From assembly GCA_052273625.1 (NCBI GenBank), contig DAVZHW010000009.1:1-59063 (forward strand): DNA of 59,063 nt, read 5' to 3'. The notes beneath the pieces are model-generated. The model ran no database searches. It was given only the letters and a program-made list of their open reading frames with translations, and was not told the DNA's origin. The position numbers were made by a program, and so were the translations under genes. Positions 51,585 through 59,063 of this stretch are shown piece by piece. This DNA comes from Fimenecus sp052273625 (GTDB lineage: Bacteria; Bacillota; Clostridia; Oscillospirales; Acutalibacteraceae). Every line of letters starts with the position of its first letter. The stretch's first letter is position 1.

Positions 51585-52687
51585 GTGAAGAATTCGATAA
51601 GAAAAAATTGAATGATACCGACACAAGCTCTTCTGTACCGCAGGACGCAGAGGCTCAAGGTGCCTATGAGGACGGTATGAAGGTTGCCGATAATCCTTAT
51701 CAGACTCAAAAGGAAGAGGATGACGACGATAAGGACGAGGCTGTTGTAGTTGTGCCTAAGCCTAAGAAAAAGAAAATGAAAACCGTTGACAGAATCATAA
51801 TGATTATTGCAATTATCGTGTTTTTGGCTTCTTTGGGCGTCATTCTTAAAACCGTTTATGATGTTGCGGACAACAAAAAGCAGACGGAGAATATCGCAGG
51901 GCTTGTAACTGAGCCTGCTCAAGAGGCGAAGGAGTACGGCGACGACGGTATGCTTGAAAAATACCGCAGTGCATACAACGCAAACAATGACCTTGTCGGC
52001 TGGATAGTTGTTCCGAACACCTCGATAAATCATCCTGTCGTTCAGGCTAAAAATAACGAATATTATTTAAGGCGCAGCTTTTACGGAGATTATCAAAGAC
52101 GCGGCACCGTGTTTATGGACTACCGTGACCACGCAAAGCCGCTTTGCAAGAACACTATACTTTACGGGCATAATTTCCTTGACTCGACAATGTTTGCAGA
52201 CCTTGAAAAGTACAAGGATATTGAGTTTTATAAGACTTCTCCCGTAATTCAGTTCGATACGATATACGAAAAGCATAAGTGGAAAATAATTTCCGTTTTC
52301 CTTACGAACGCAGACGATAAGGACGATAACGGATATACCTTTAACTACATTTATCCGTTTATGACGAACGACAATTTTGAAGCGTTTGTAGATGAAATTA
52401 AAATACGTTCGCTTTATTTTACAAATGTAGATGTAAATAAAAATGATAAAATTCTTACTCTCTCGACCTGTACGAGAGATATGGATGTAAAGGGTAACGG
52501 TGAGACAAACGCAAGATTTGTGGTTGTTGCAAGGCTTGTCAGGGACGGCGAGAGCGAAACGGTTGACGTTTCCAAAACCGTCAAGAACGACAATCCGCGT
52601 TATCCGCAGATTTGGTACGATACGCATGGGCTTCCAAACCCATACGCTTTTGCTGAAAGATGGTTCCCCGAAGGAGTTGAATATTGA
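51581..52687 (+). CDS. Class B sortase (first of two)
   Basis: A 368-residue membrane-anchored transpeptidase. A long charged cytoplasmic tail (residues 1-68, with EEDDDDKDEAVVVVPKPKKKK) precedes the membrane helix (69-90) and the exterior catalytic domain: His in ILYGHNFLD, Cys in LSTCTRD, Arg in NARFVVVARL. The family attaches sorted proteins to peptidoglycan or builds pili. After the catalytic arginine the chain continues about 45 residues to a motif NPRYPQIWYD (338-347) followed by NPY and WFP, shared with the next gene. No sortase substrate with a sorting signal was seen in the window. Confidence 0.92.
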   Translation: MSEEFDKKKLNDTDTSSSVPQDAEAQGAYEDGMKVADNPYQTQKEEDDDDKDEAVVVVPKPKKKKMKTVDRIIMIIAIIVFLASLGVILKTVYDVADNKKQTENIAGLVTEPAQEAKEYGDDGMLEKYRSAYNANNDLVGWIVVPNTSINHPVVQAKNNEYYLRRSFYGDYQRRGTVFMDYRDHAKPLCKNTILYGHNFLDSTMFADLEKYKDIEFYKTSPVIQFDTIYEKHKWKIISVFLTNADDKDDNGYTFNYIYPFMTNDNFEAFVDEIKIRSLYFTNVDVNKNDKILTLSTCTRDMDVKGNGETNARFVVVARLVRDGESETVDVSKTVKNDNPRYPQIWYDTHGLPNPYAFAERWFPEGVEY

Positions 52688-53973
52688 TGAAAGAAAACGA
52701 GTTTGACAAGAACGAAGAGTTGAATACTGCCGACGAACAGGTTAAGCCCGAAAACGAGCTTCCCACACCCGAGGCTTCCGATGACGTCTATGCCGAAATA
52801 GCAAAGAATATCGAAAATTCTGAGTCCTTTGACGAAAAAACCACAAGGCGTGTAAAATACGGCGGAGAGCAGCACTTCGTCGATGTCGCCAACCCGTTTC
52901 AGAGTGACAGAAGCGAAGAAAAAGAGGGCGAGCTGAAAGGACTTGAAAAGGTTGAGCCCACTCAAAGTAAAGAGAGGGTAAAAACTTTTGATGAGATGTT
53001 CAAGGACTTTTTCAGAAAAATTTTTCCAAACAAGCAGGATAAAAAATCCGAAATAATCAGAAAGACGGTTGCAAATCTTTCTGTTTTGGTGCTTATAGGC
53101 TGTGCTGTGGCATTCGGCGTTATTTATGTTCAGGGAAATAAAACCGAAAAACAGCAGACGGGTCTTGCAAACAAGATAATAGACACCACAAACGAGGAGG
53201 ATGAGGCAAAGCTTTGGGAGGAATTCAGGGCGAAGTACCCCGATGTTAAAACTCCCGACGGAATGATGGCAAAATATGCTTACCTCTATGCGCTTAATCA
53301 GGAGCTGGTAGGCTGGATAAGCGTTCCGAACTCGGGTATTGATGTTCAGGTTGTTCAGTCTCCCAACAATACGGATTATCTTAAAAAGGATTTCTACGGA
53401 AATTACAGCAGATACGGCTGTCCGTTTATGGATTACAGAAATGACCCGAAATATCTCAATCAAAATACTATAATTTACGGACACCATATGAGCGACGGAC
53501 TTGTTTTTGCAGAACTCAGCAAGTACAAAACGCTTGACGGATTTTTGGAGTCCCCGATAATCAACTATGATACGCTTTATAAGTCATATAAATTCAAGGT
53601 TTATGCGGCGTTTATCACAAACAGCAGAGAGCAGGACGACAACGGATATATTTTCAACTATACTGTTACCTCATTCGGCAGCACCGAGAATTTTGACAGC
53701 TACATTAAGGCGCTTGACGAGAGAAAGCTCTATACAACGGGTGTTGATATTAACTCGTCGGATAAGCTTATCACGCTTTCGACCTGCACTTATGAGTTTA
53801 CGGACGCAAGGCTTGTTGTTGTCGGCAGACTTTTGAGGACGGGCGAAACGGCGGATGTGGATACGACCTATTCCGTAACAAACGGAAATCCCCGCTATCC
53901 GCAGATTTGGTATGACCAAAAGGGACAGTCAAATCCGTACAGCGGTGCGACAAATTGGTATCCCGATAACTGA
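52687..53973 (+). CDS. Class B sortase (second of two)
   Basis: A 428-residue paralogue of the preceding sortase. An even longer acidic cytoplasmic tail (about 1-130) precedes the membrane helix (TVANLSVLVLIGCAVAFGVI). The catalytic triad is visible as YGHHMSDG, LSTCTYEF and TDARLVVVGR. It ends with the same NPRYPQIWYD..NPY..W.P motif. The ATG overlaps the first sortase's stop by one base. Two adjacent sortases of one class suggest different targets or development-specific use. Confidence 0.92.
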   Translation: MKENEFDKNEELNTADEQVKPENELPTPEASDDVYAEIAKNIENSESFDEKTTRRVKYGGEQHFVDVANPFQSDRSEEKEGELKGLEKVEPTQSKERVKTFDEMFKDFFRKIFPNKQDKKSEIIRKTVANLSVLVLIGCAVAFGVIYVQGNKTEKQQTGLANKIIDTTNEEDEAKLWEEFRAKYPDVKTPDGMMAKYAYLYALNQELVGWISVPNSGIDVQVVQSPNNTDYLKKDFYGNYSRYGCPFMDYRNDPKYLNQNTIIYGHHMSDGLVFAELSKYKTLDGFLESPIINYDTLYKSYKFKVYAAFITNSREQDDNGYIFNYTVTSFGSTENFDSYIKALDERKLYTTGVDINSSDKLITLSTCTYEFTDARLVVVGRLLRTGETADVDTTYSVTNGNPRYPQIWYDQKGQSNPYSGATNWYPDN

Positions 53974-54005
53974 TAAGTAATTTATATTAAGGTGGTAATA
54001 AAGAG

Positions 54006-56159
54006 ATGGAAATGAAGTTGTTTTCATTGTATCGCAATGCGGCGGACACTTCCGTTAAGCTGCAGATTAAGGTAATCGGCTGTCTTAACGGCTTTGCGGA
54101 CAGCGATATTTCTTTTGATGAGTACACTTCGCTCAAGGATATGTTCGGTGGGCTTTCTAAGACTCTCAAAAGCAGCGATTTTATTGTAATTGCTGTTGAT
54201 TCGAGCATCTACAATTCTACAAAATTGAAGCTTATGGCAGCTCTTTCCTTGAAAAAAGAGAAGAATGAGGCAGTTCTTAAAAAGCTTTCAAAGCTTGAGC
54301 TTGATGAATCGGCGCAAGAGAAAAATGCGGCTATGCCCGAGGGTGCAACCGTATTCGTATCGGTTGACGGCGTAAATTCAGGCTTTGCGGTTAAAAAGGG
54401 CTCGCAGACAATCGTTATGATTCCCTTTGACGATCAAAGACTTGATTCTGTTCTCAAAAGAGGACTTGTGCCGTACATAACTAACGGAGGTCGTCTTAAT
54501 TTATCAAGTGAACCGGCGGAAGCTTTCGCCCCCGAATCAAAAGAGGAGAACATTCCCGAGAACACATCGGAGGTAAGCGAGCAGGAAAAGGATATTGCGG
54601 CACATACGCTTAATATTCTCAAGGAATCTGACGTTAAAATTGCGGTTAACGGCAATACAAACGCAACCGTTATGCGTGAGTTTGCGGTAGGACTTGACGA
54701 TTTCGACGAGTATTTCACCTTTACTCCGCATATTGAGGACAGAGGCGATTACAACGTAACCGACTATACCGCACAGATGGCTCGTTCGGCAAAGGACCTT
54801 TCGAGTGCAACGCTCGGTGCGTGTATTTCCGATATATTCACAACCAACGACGGCTGTGATTACATTTGCATTTCCGTTGCGACGGACAAGTCTGCTCTTG
54901 TCAGAAAACTCTATAAAGAGGAGGGCGAGGACGATGCACACTTAATCAGAATTGCCTGCGAAGAAATTTTTGCGCTTATCGGGGAAAAGGCAATGGGCAA
55001 CAACTCGGTAGGTATTGAAATTGCACAGGATGAAGCTCCGAAGGCTGAGAAAAAGCTTTCTAAAAAGGCGAAAAAGGCGATAATTTCAGTTATCGCAATT
55101 ATCCTTGTTGCGGCAATTACCGTAGGCTCCGTTTATTTCGTTAAACAGAAGAATAATAACAAAGAGCCGCAGACAGAGCCGCCTGTTCAAACGCAGGCTC
55201 CCGAAACCACAACCGAAGCTCCTGTTAAGGCTGATACAATGTCCCTGTCAAAGCTTATGCGCTTTGAGCTTGTAAACGGCATAAAGAATGAAGAGCCCGA
55301 AACCACTTCCGTTGAAACCACGGCAGGTGCAATTACGGCGAATGAGCCGCAGACAGAAGAAGCTCCGAAGGATCCGAATGCAGTTCCGAGCGTTATCACC
55401 GTAAACGGACAGGAAATTGAAGCTAAGGAAGCTATCGCAAGAATAGTTACCGCTGAAACCGACAGCGGATTTAACGCCGAAACGCTCAAGGCTCAGGCAA
55501 TAATCACATACACATATCTTAAATACAGAGATACAAATTGGAGAATAAGCAATCTCACAATTGCAGATAATTATACTCAAGAGGCAATGGATGCGGTAAA
55601 CGAGGTGTTCGGTCGTTACCTTACATTTAACGATAAGGTTGCATTTACGCCTTATTGCAGAATGTCGGCAGGCAAAACCGCAAACGCTTCGACTGTTTTC
55701 GGAAATAACTTTACATATCTCAAGAGTGTCGCAAGTGCTTCCGACAAGCAGAGAGACGGATATAAAAAGGAAGTTCTCCTTACGGCAGATGATATTAAAG
55801 CAGGTGCTTTGGCATTTGATTCAACAATTGAATTTCCCGAGGATGTTTCAAAGTGGCTTACAATTAACGCACACGATACGGCAGTCAGCACAGGCACGGG
55901 CTATGTTGAAAAAATTACAGTCGGAAACAAAGAGGTTTCAGGCGTTACGTTCATCTATGATATAATGAAGAACAAAGACCTTGCATCTCCTTGCTTCAGC
56001 CTTTCCTATGATGCCGAAAGCGGAACATATACAATAACCACCTTCGGCGACGGCTACGGCGTCGGAATGAGCCAGCTCGGTGCTGATAATATGGCTGTTT
56101 CGGGTACAAAATATGATAAAATACTTGACCAATATTTCCCGGGTACATTTCTTAACTGA
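54006..56159 (+). CDS. SpoIID-domain membrane protein with degenerate CinA-like cytoplasmic part
   Basis: A 717-residue protein in three parts. Residues 1-340 are cytoplasmic. A membrane helix follows (359-379). After a Thr/Pro/Glu-rich linker (385-455) comes a SpoIID/LytB domain (about 458-717) with ARIVTAETDSGFNAETLKAQAIITYTYLKY and GYGVGMSQLGADNMA. SpoIID domains are lytic transglycosylases or glycan binders; the glutamate of the TAET motif matches the catalytic position. The cytoplasmic part resembles CinA: 109-158 (PEGATVF..GVNSGFAV..LVPYI) follows the N-terminal CinA pattern, and 196-330 follows the PncC domain without its AESCTGG active site. It lies in the operon of a real pncC gene. 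Confidence 0.85.
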   Translation: MEMKLFSLYRNAADTSVKLQIKVIGCLNGFADSDISFDEYTSLKDMFGGLSKTLKSSDFIVIAVDSSIYNSTKLKLMAALSLKKEKNEAVLKKLSKLELDESAQEKNAAMPEGATVFVSVDGVNSGFAVKKGSQTIVMIPFDDQRLDSVLKRGLVPYITNGGRLNLSSEPAEAFAPESKEENIPENTSEVSEQEKDIAAHTLNILKESDVKIAVNGNTNATVMREFAVGLDDFDEYFTFTPHIEDRGDYNVTDYTAQMARSAKDLSSATLGACISDIFTTNDGCDYICISVATDKSALVRKLYKEEGEDDAHLIRIACEEIFALIGEKAMGNNSVGIEIAQDEAPKAEKKLSKKAKKAIISVIAIILVAAITVGSVYFVKQKNNNKEPQTEPPVQTQAPETTTEAPVKADTMSLSKLMRFELVNGIKNEEPETTSVETTAGAITANEPQTEEAPKDPNAVPSVITVNGQEIEAKEAIARIVTAETDSGFNAETLKAQAIITYTYLKYRDTNWRISNLTIADNYTQEAMDAVNEVFGRYLTFNDKVAFTPYCRMSAGKTANASTVFGNNFTYLKSVASASDKQRDGYKKEVLLTADDIKAGALAFDSTIEFPEDVSKWLTINAHDTAVSTGTGYVEKITVGNKEVSGVTFIYDIMKNKDLASPCFSLSYDAESGTYTITTFGDGYGVGMSQLGADNMAVSGTKYDKILDQYFPGTFLN

Positions 56160-56192
56160 CAAAAATTTTTAATATAAACGGAGGAAAAAATT

Positions 56193-57212
56193 ATGGCTAT
56201 TCTTGTTACGGGCGGAGCCGGATTTATCGGCTCACACACTTGCGTTGAGCTTCTTAACGCAGGCTACGAGGTTGTTGTCGTTGACAATTACTACAACGCA
56301 AATCCGAAATCGCTTGAAAGAGTTAAAGAGCTTACAGGCAAGGATTTCAAGTCCTATGAATGTGACATCAGAGACTCCGAGGGTATGGATAAAATTTTCA
56401 AAGAGAATAAAATCGACGCAGTTATTCATTTTGCGGGACTTAAAGCGGTCGGCGAGTCTTGTCAGAAGCCGATTGAGTACTATGACAACAATATCGGCGG
56501 TACTTTGAAGCTTTGCGATGTTATGAGAAATAACGGTTGCAAAAACATTGTTTTCAGTTCTTCGGCAACGGTTTACGGTATGAAAAACGTATCTCCGCTT
56601 AAAGAGACAATGAAAACAGGCGGAACAACAAACCCCTACGGCACAACAAAGTATATGATTGAAATTATCCTTGAGGATATTTACAAGTCAGATAATGAGT
56701 GGAACGTAACGCTTCTCCGTTACTTCAACCCTATCGGCGCACACGAAAGCGGAAGAATAGGCGAAAATCCGAGCGGAATACCGAACAACCTTATGCCTTA
56801 TATCACACAGGTTGCAATCGGCAAGCGTCCGTTCCTCAGCGTTTACGGCAACGATTACGATACACCCGACGGAACCTGCATTAGAGACTACATCCACGTT
56901 GTTGACCTTGCAGACGGTCACGTTAAGGCTGTTAACAATATTCTTGACGGCAAAAAGGGTGTTCAGATTTTCAACCTCGGAACAGGTAAGGGCTACAGCG
57001 TTCTTGACATAGTTAAGGCGTTCAGCAAGGCTTACGGTAAGGAATTACCTTACAAGATTGCACCGAGACGTCCCGGCGACCTTGCGGTTTGCTTCTCGGA
57101 TCCGTCAAAGGCTAAAGAGGTTCTCGGCTGGGAGGCTAAGAGAGGTATTGACGATATGTGCCGTGACTCTTGGAATTGGCAGTCAAAGAATCCGAACGGA
57201 TATGACGATTGA
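56193..57212 (+). CDS. galE: UDP-glucose 4-epimerase
   Basis: GalE, 339 residues, interconverts UDP-glucose and UDP-galactose with bound NAD. The Rossmann motif GGAGFIGSHT (7-16), the catalytic TVYG.. Ser/Thr region SSSATVYG, and YxxxK in NPYGTTKYMIE (Tyr and Lys) are intact. The product can enter exopolysaccharide or galactose catabolism. The GGAGGAAAAAATT site is strong. Confidence 0.96.
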   Translation: MAILVTGGAGFIGSHTCVELLNAGYEVVVVDNYYNANPKSLERVKELTGKDFKSYECDIRDSEGMDKIFKENKIDAVIHFAGLKAVGESCQKPIEYYDNNIGGTLKLCDVMRNNGCKNIVFSSSATVYGMKNVSPLKETMKTGGTTNPYGTTKYMIEIILEDIYKSDNEWNVTLLRYFNPIGAHESGRIGENPSGIPNNLMPYITQVAIGKRPFLSVYGNDYDTPDGTCIRDYIHVVDLADGHVKAVNNILDGKKGVQIFNLGTGKGYSVLDIVKAFSKAYGKELPYKIAPRRPGDLAVCFSDPSKAKEVLGWEAKRGIDDMCRDSWNWQSKNPNGYDD

Positions 57213-57240
57213 TTTTAATTGATTGATAGGAGGATTTGCT

Positions 57241-57813
57241 ATGAAAAACAAAAAAGGTCTTATTATTGCTTTGGCGGTTATCGCCGTAATAGCGATACTT
57301 GTAGGGAGCGTTGTTTCCTCATATAACAGCCTTGTTGACGAAAGGGAAACCGTTACAAATGCGCAGGCGAATATTCAGACAATGTTGCAGAGAAGAGCAG
57401 ACCTCATACCAAATCTTGTGAATACCGTAAAGGGCTATGCGGCTCACGAGGAAGAGGTCTATACTGCAATTGCAGACGCTCGTTCAAAGCTCTCGGGTGC
57501 TACCACCGTTGATGAAATGGAAAAGGCGAACTCAGAGCTTGACAGCGCAATTTCAAGACTTCTTGTCGTTGTGGAAAATTATCCCGAGCTTAAAGCCGAT
57601 ACGCAATTTATCAATCTTCAGGATGAGCTTGCAGGCAGTGAAAACAGAATTTCGGTTGCTCGCAAGGACTATAATGATGTCGCAAAGGCGTACAATACTC
57701 ACATAAAGAAATTCCCTGCAAATATAATTGCGTCTATGTTCAATTTCGAGCAGGCTGAATACTTTGAGGCTTCAAGTGAGGCTCAGACGGCACCGAGCGT
57801 GAATTTTGACTGA
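57241..57813 (+). CDS. LemA family protein
   Basis: A 190-residue LemA protein: short N-terminus, one membrane helix (about 5-24) and an exterior three-helix coiled region with the family blocks NSLVDERETV, QTMLQRRADLIPNLVNTVKGYA and FNFEQAEYFEA. The function is poorly known. The pairing with a TPM-domain protein is common in bacteria. The ATG at 57241 follows AGGAGGATTTGCT; an earlier in-frame start lacks a site. Confidence 0.93.
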   Translation: MKNKKGLIIALAVIAVIAILVGSVVSSYNSLVDERETVTNAQANIQTMLQRRADLIPNLVNTVKGYAAHEEEVYTAIADARSKLSGATTVDEMEKANSELDSAISRLLVVVENYPELKADTQFINLQDELAGSENRISVARKDYNDVAKAYNTHIKKFPANIIASMFNFEQAEYFEASSEAQTAPSVNFD

Positions 57814-57836
57814 TGCTTCGGCGAGTGGGTAAGTGT

Positions 57837-58631
57837 ATGAAAAAATATTCGGCGATACTGTTAAGTGTTGTTTTGCTGATACTGTCATTATCGGTCAGTG
57901 CTTTTGCGGCAAAAAACACTCCGTATCCGACGCCTACACAAAGCTTTTTCGTAAATGATTTTGCCGACTGCATAAGCGATTCAGATGAACAAAAAATGCA
58001 GTCAATGGCAGAGGAATTGTACAAAAAGACAGGCGCACAGGTCGTTTGCGTAACGGTCAGCTCCCTTGACGGCAAAGACGTCAGAGATTATGCTCTCGGC
58101 TTGGGCAGAGAGTGGGGAATAGGCAGTAAAAACAACGACGGCGTGCTTTTGCTTCTCTCCGTTGAAGAACGGCAGATTGATATTGAGGTAGGCTATGGTC
58201 TTGAGGGCGCATTGCCCGACGGTAAGACGGGTCGAATTCTCGACAACTACGCTATACCGTATCTAAAGAGTGACGATTTTTCGACGGGACTGCGTGAAGC
58301 TTTTTCGGCTTTGATTGGCGAAACGGCTACCGAGTACGGTGTTGAAATCAACGGTTCAAGCCTTGCTCCTGATGAGGACGAGGATGAAGAGTATGAAAGC
58401 TCAAAGGCGGTTATTATTGATTTTATAATCTTTATTATAATATTGATTGTAATTCGTAAAATCACAGGTCGCACACCGTTTATTTTCTTCGGCGGAGGCG
58501 GTAATCATCACTCGGGCGGAGGCTTCTCCGGCGGTGGTTTTTCAGGCGGTGGATTTTCAGGAGGAAGCAGCGGAGGCTTTTCCGGCGGAGGCGGCTCCTT
58601 CGGCGGAGGCGGAAGCTCACGTGGCTTTTAA
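57837..58631 (+). CDS. TPM-domain protein with Gly-rich tail
   Basis: A 264-residue secreted/membrane protein. A signal peptide (KKYSAILLSVVLLILSLSVSAFA) precedes the TPM fold (VNDFADCISDSDEQKMQSMAEELYKKTGAQV .. GIGSKNNDGVLLLLS .. IEVGYGLEGALPDGKTGRILD). A membrane helix (IDFIIFIIILIVI) and a tail of Gly/Ser/Phe repeats with GGGFSGG units follow. This is the YgcG/TPM_phosphatase type often found beside lemA. The start could instead be an ATG at 57813, overlapping the lemA stop; 57837 is preferred because the signal peptide begins there. No strong ribosome binding site is seen. Confidence 0.88.
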   Translation: MKKYSAILLSVVLLILSLSVSAFAAKNTPYPTPTQSFFVNDFADCISDSDEQKMQSMAEELYKKTGAQVVCVTVSSLDGKDVRDYALGLGREWGIGSKNNDGVLLLLSVEERQIDIEVGYGLEGALPDGKTGRILDNYAIPYLKSDDFSTGLREAFSALIGETATEYGVEINGSSLAPDEDEDEEYESSKAVIIDFIIFIIILIVIRKITGRTPFIFFGGGGNHHSGGGFSGGGFSGGGFSGGSSGGFSGGGGSFGGGGSSRGF

Positions 58632-58650
58632 CGGAATATAATATAAAATT

Positions 58651-58680
58651 AACGCCTTGCCAATGCAGGGCGTTTTTTGT
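58651..58680 (+). terminator. Terminator of the galE-lemA-TPM operon
   Basis: AACGCCTTGC and GCAGGGCGTT around CAAT, followed by TTTTTG. Confidence 0.88.
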
Positions 58681-58736
58681 GATTATACGGATAGTAAGTG
58701 CTTTGTACAGATTGAAATTTATATCCAACAGAGTAG

Positions 58737-58756
58737 GGCAGGGGCTTGCTCCTGCC
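58737..58756. repeat. Single family B-like palindrome
   Basis: GGCAGG..CCTGCC hairpin with a CTTGC centre, like one half of the family B repeat at 35716. Confidence 0.65.
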
Positions 58757-58818
58757 GAGGCGATTTGCGGATATATGATAATTGTCGGCTGTTAGCGAAT
58801 TGAAAATTTATATTGACT

Positions 58819-58890
58819 CGTAGGGACAACCCTTGCGGTTGTCCGTGAATTTGATTAAATATGTAATTTGCTGCGGACAGGGGCAAGCCC
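58819..58890. repeat. Family B palindromic repeat, truncated copy
   Basis: Matches 35716-35787. Its first hairpin is GGACAACC/GGTTGTCC against GGACAGCC/GGCTGTCC in the other copy, a paired G-C to A-T change. The second hairpin is cut after GGACAGGGGCAAGCCC, at 58890. Confidence 0.85.
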
Positions 58891-59063
58891 ACGTCGTCGT
58901 TTGCACCGTATCGTTCGCAACAGCCTTTGGCTGCCTCTCACTCACTATGCAACTCCTCCTTTTCCGCAAAAATCACGCTCGGTTTGCCTGTTCGGTTGTA
59001 AACGCCCTCACAACGGCTCACTGTCGCTACCAACTTTTGCGGATTTTGTATAATTTCAGCCGT
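58891..59063. other. Unassigned sequence at the window edge
   Basis: The sequence changes character exactly where the family B repeat is cut. On the minus strand one frame is open from the window edge for about 40 codons (to a TAG near 58940) with an AAGGAGGAG-like box inside, but no family is recognisable. It may be part of a further repeat or a decayed gene continuing outside. Confidence 0.4.

Overview
The window is a chromosomal segment of a low-to-moderate G+C, spore-forming, Gram-positive anaerobe, most likely a gut Clostridia of the Ruminococcaceae/Oscillospirales type (inference). The grounds are: dipicolinate synthase genes and ypeB (endospores), a bacterial V-type ATPase operon, homodimeric glycyl-tRNA synthetase, ThiT under a TPP riboswitch, class B sortases, and plant-glycan glycoside hydrolases (GH2, GH3, GH13, GH30). 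Canonical TTGACA/TATAAT promoters with 16-18 bp spacers, strong purine-rich ribosome binding sites, several TTG starts and U-tailed hairpin terminators are visible throughout.

Layout. 1-4350: uppP, a membrane-anchored unknown, a HAD phosphatase and rarA. 4359-5088: two tRNA-Ser genes, then a scrambled patch holding extra direct and inverted copies of a tRNA 3' end. 5089-8205: a foreign-looking island with a small HTH protein, an 850-residue metallophosphoesterase and a broken downstream gene. 8241-16421 (minus strand): a glycan locus with a BspA-type LRR protein, an MFS-like transporter, GH30 and GH2 beta-mannosidase. The GH2-GH30 junction is duplicated around a 668 bp insert that carries a 61-residue membrane protein. 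16506-25810: a MATE exporter behind a terminator-bearing leader, murC, spoVFAB, GH3, a YbaK-type deacylase and GH13. 26000-34735: a nine-gene V-ATPase operon in the order G-C-I-K-F-E-A-B-D. 34746-35700: a divergent XRE/SLOG-like pair. 35716-38423: a palindromic repeat, tRNA-Ala, glyS and a lipid kinase.

38505-46203: a structured repeat, a MarR-regulated heterodimeric ABC exporter, an aminotransferase, rsmA, a TSCPD protein, and the TPP riboswitch with thiT. 46335-48656: a small membrane protein behind a structured leader, a repeat lipoprotein and ypeB. 48724-56159: a cysteine desulfurase, thiI, cinA-C (pncC), two class B sortases and a large membrane protein, in what reads as one long overlapping operon. 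56193-58631: galE, lemA and a TPM-domain protein. The right edge holds more palindromic repeats.

The observations most worth following are five. First, the 717-residue protein at 54006 looks like a degenerate full-length CinA joined through a membrane segment to a SpoIID domain, close to a stand-alone CinA C-terminal enzyme. Second, the HTH/metallophosphoesterase island beside the tRNA-Ser remnants. Third, the insertion-duplication at GH2/GH30. Fourth, two unexplained structured 5' leaders (MATE at 16541 and the small membrane protein at 46370). Fifth, two dispersed structured repeat families, one showing a compensatory base-pair change. No CRISPR array, rRNA, complete prophage or recognisable transposase was seen. 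All family assignments come from reading motifs by eye; no database search was possible.
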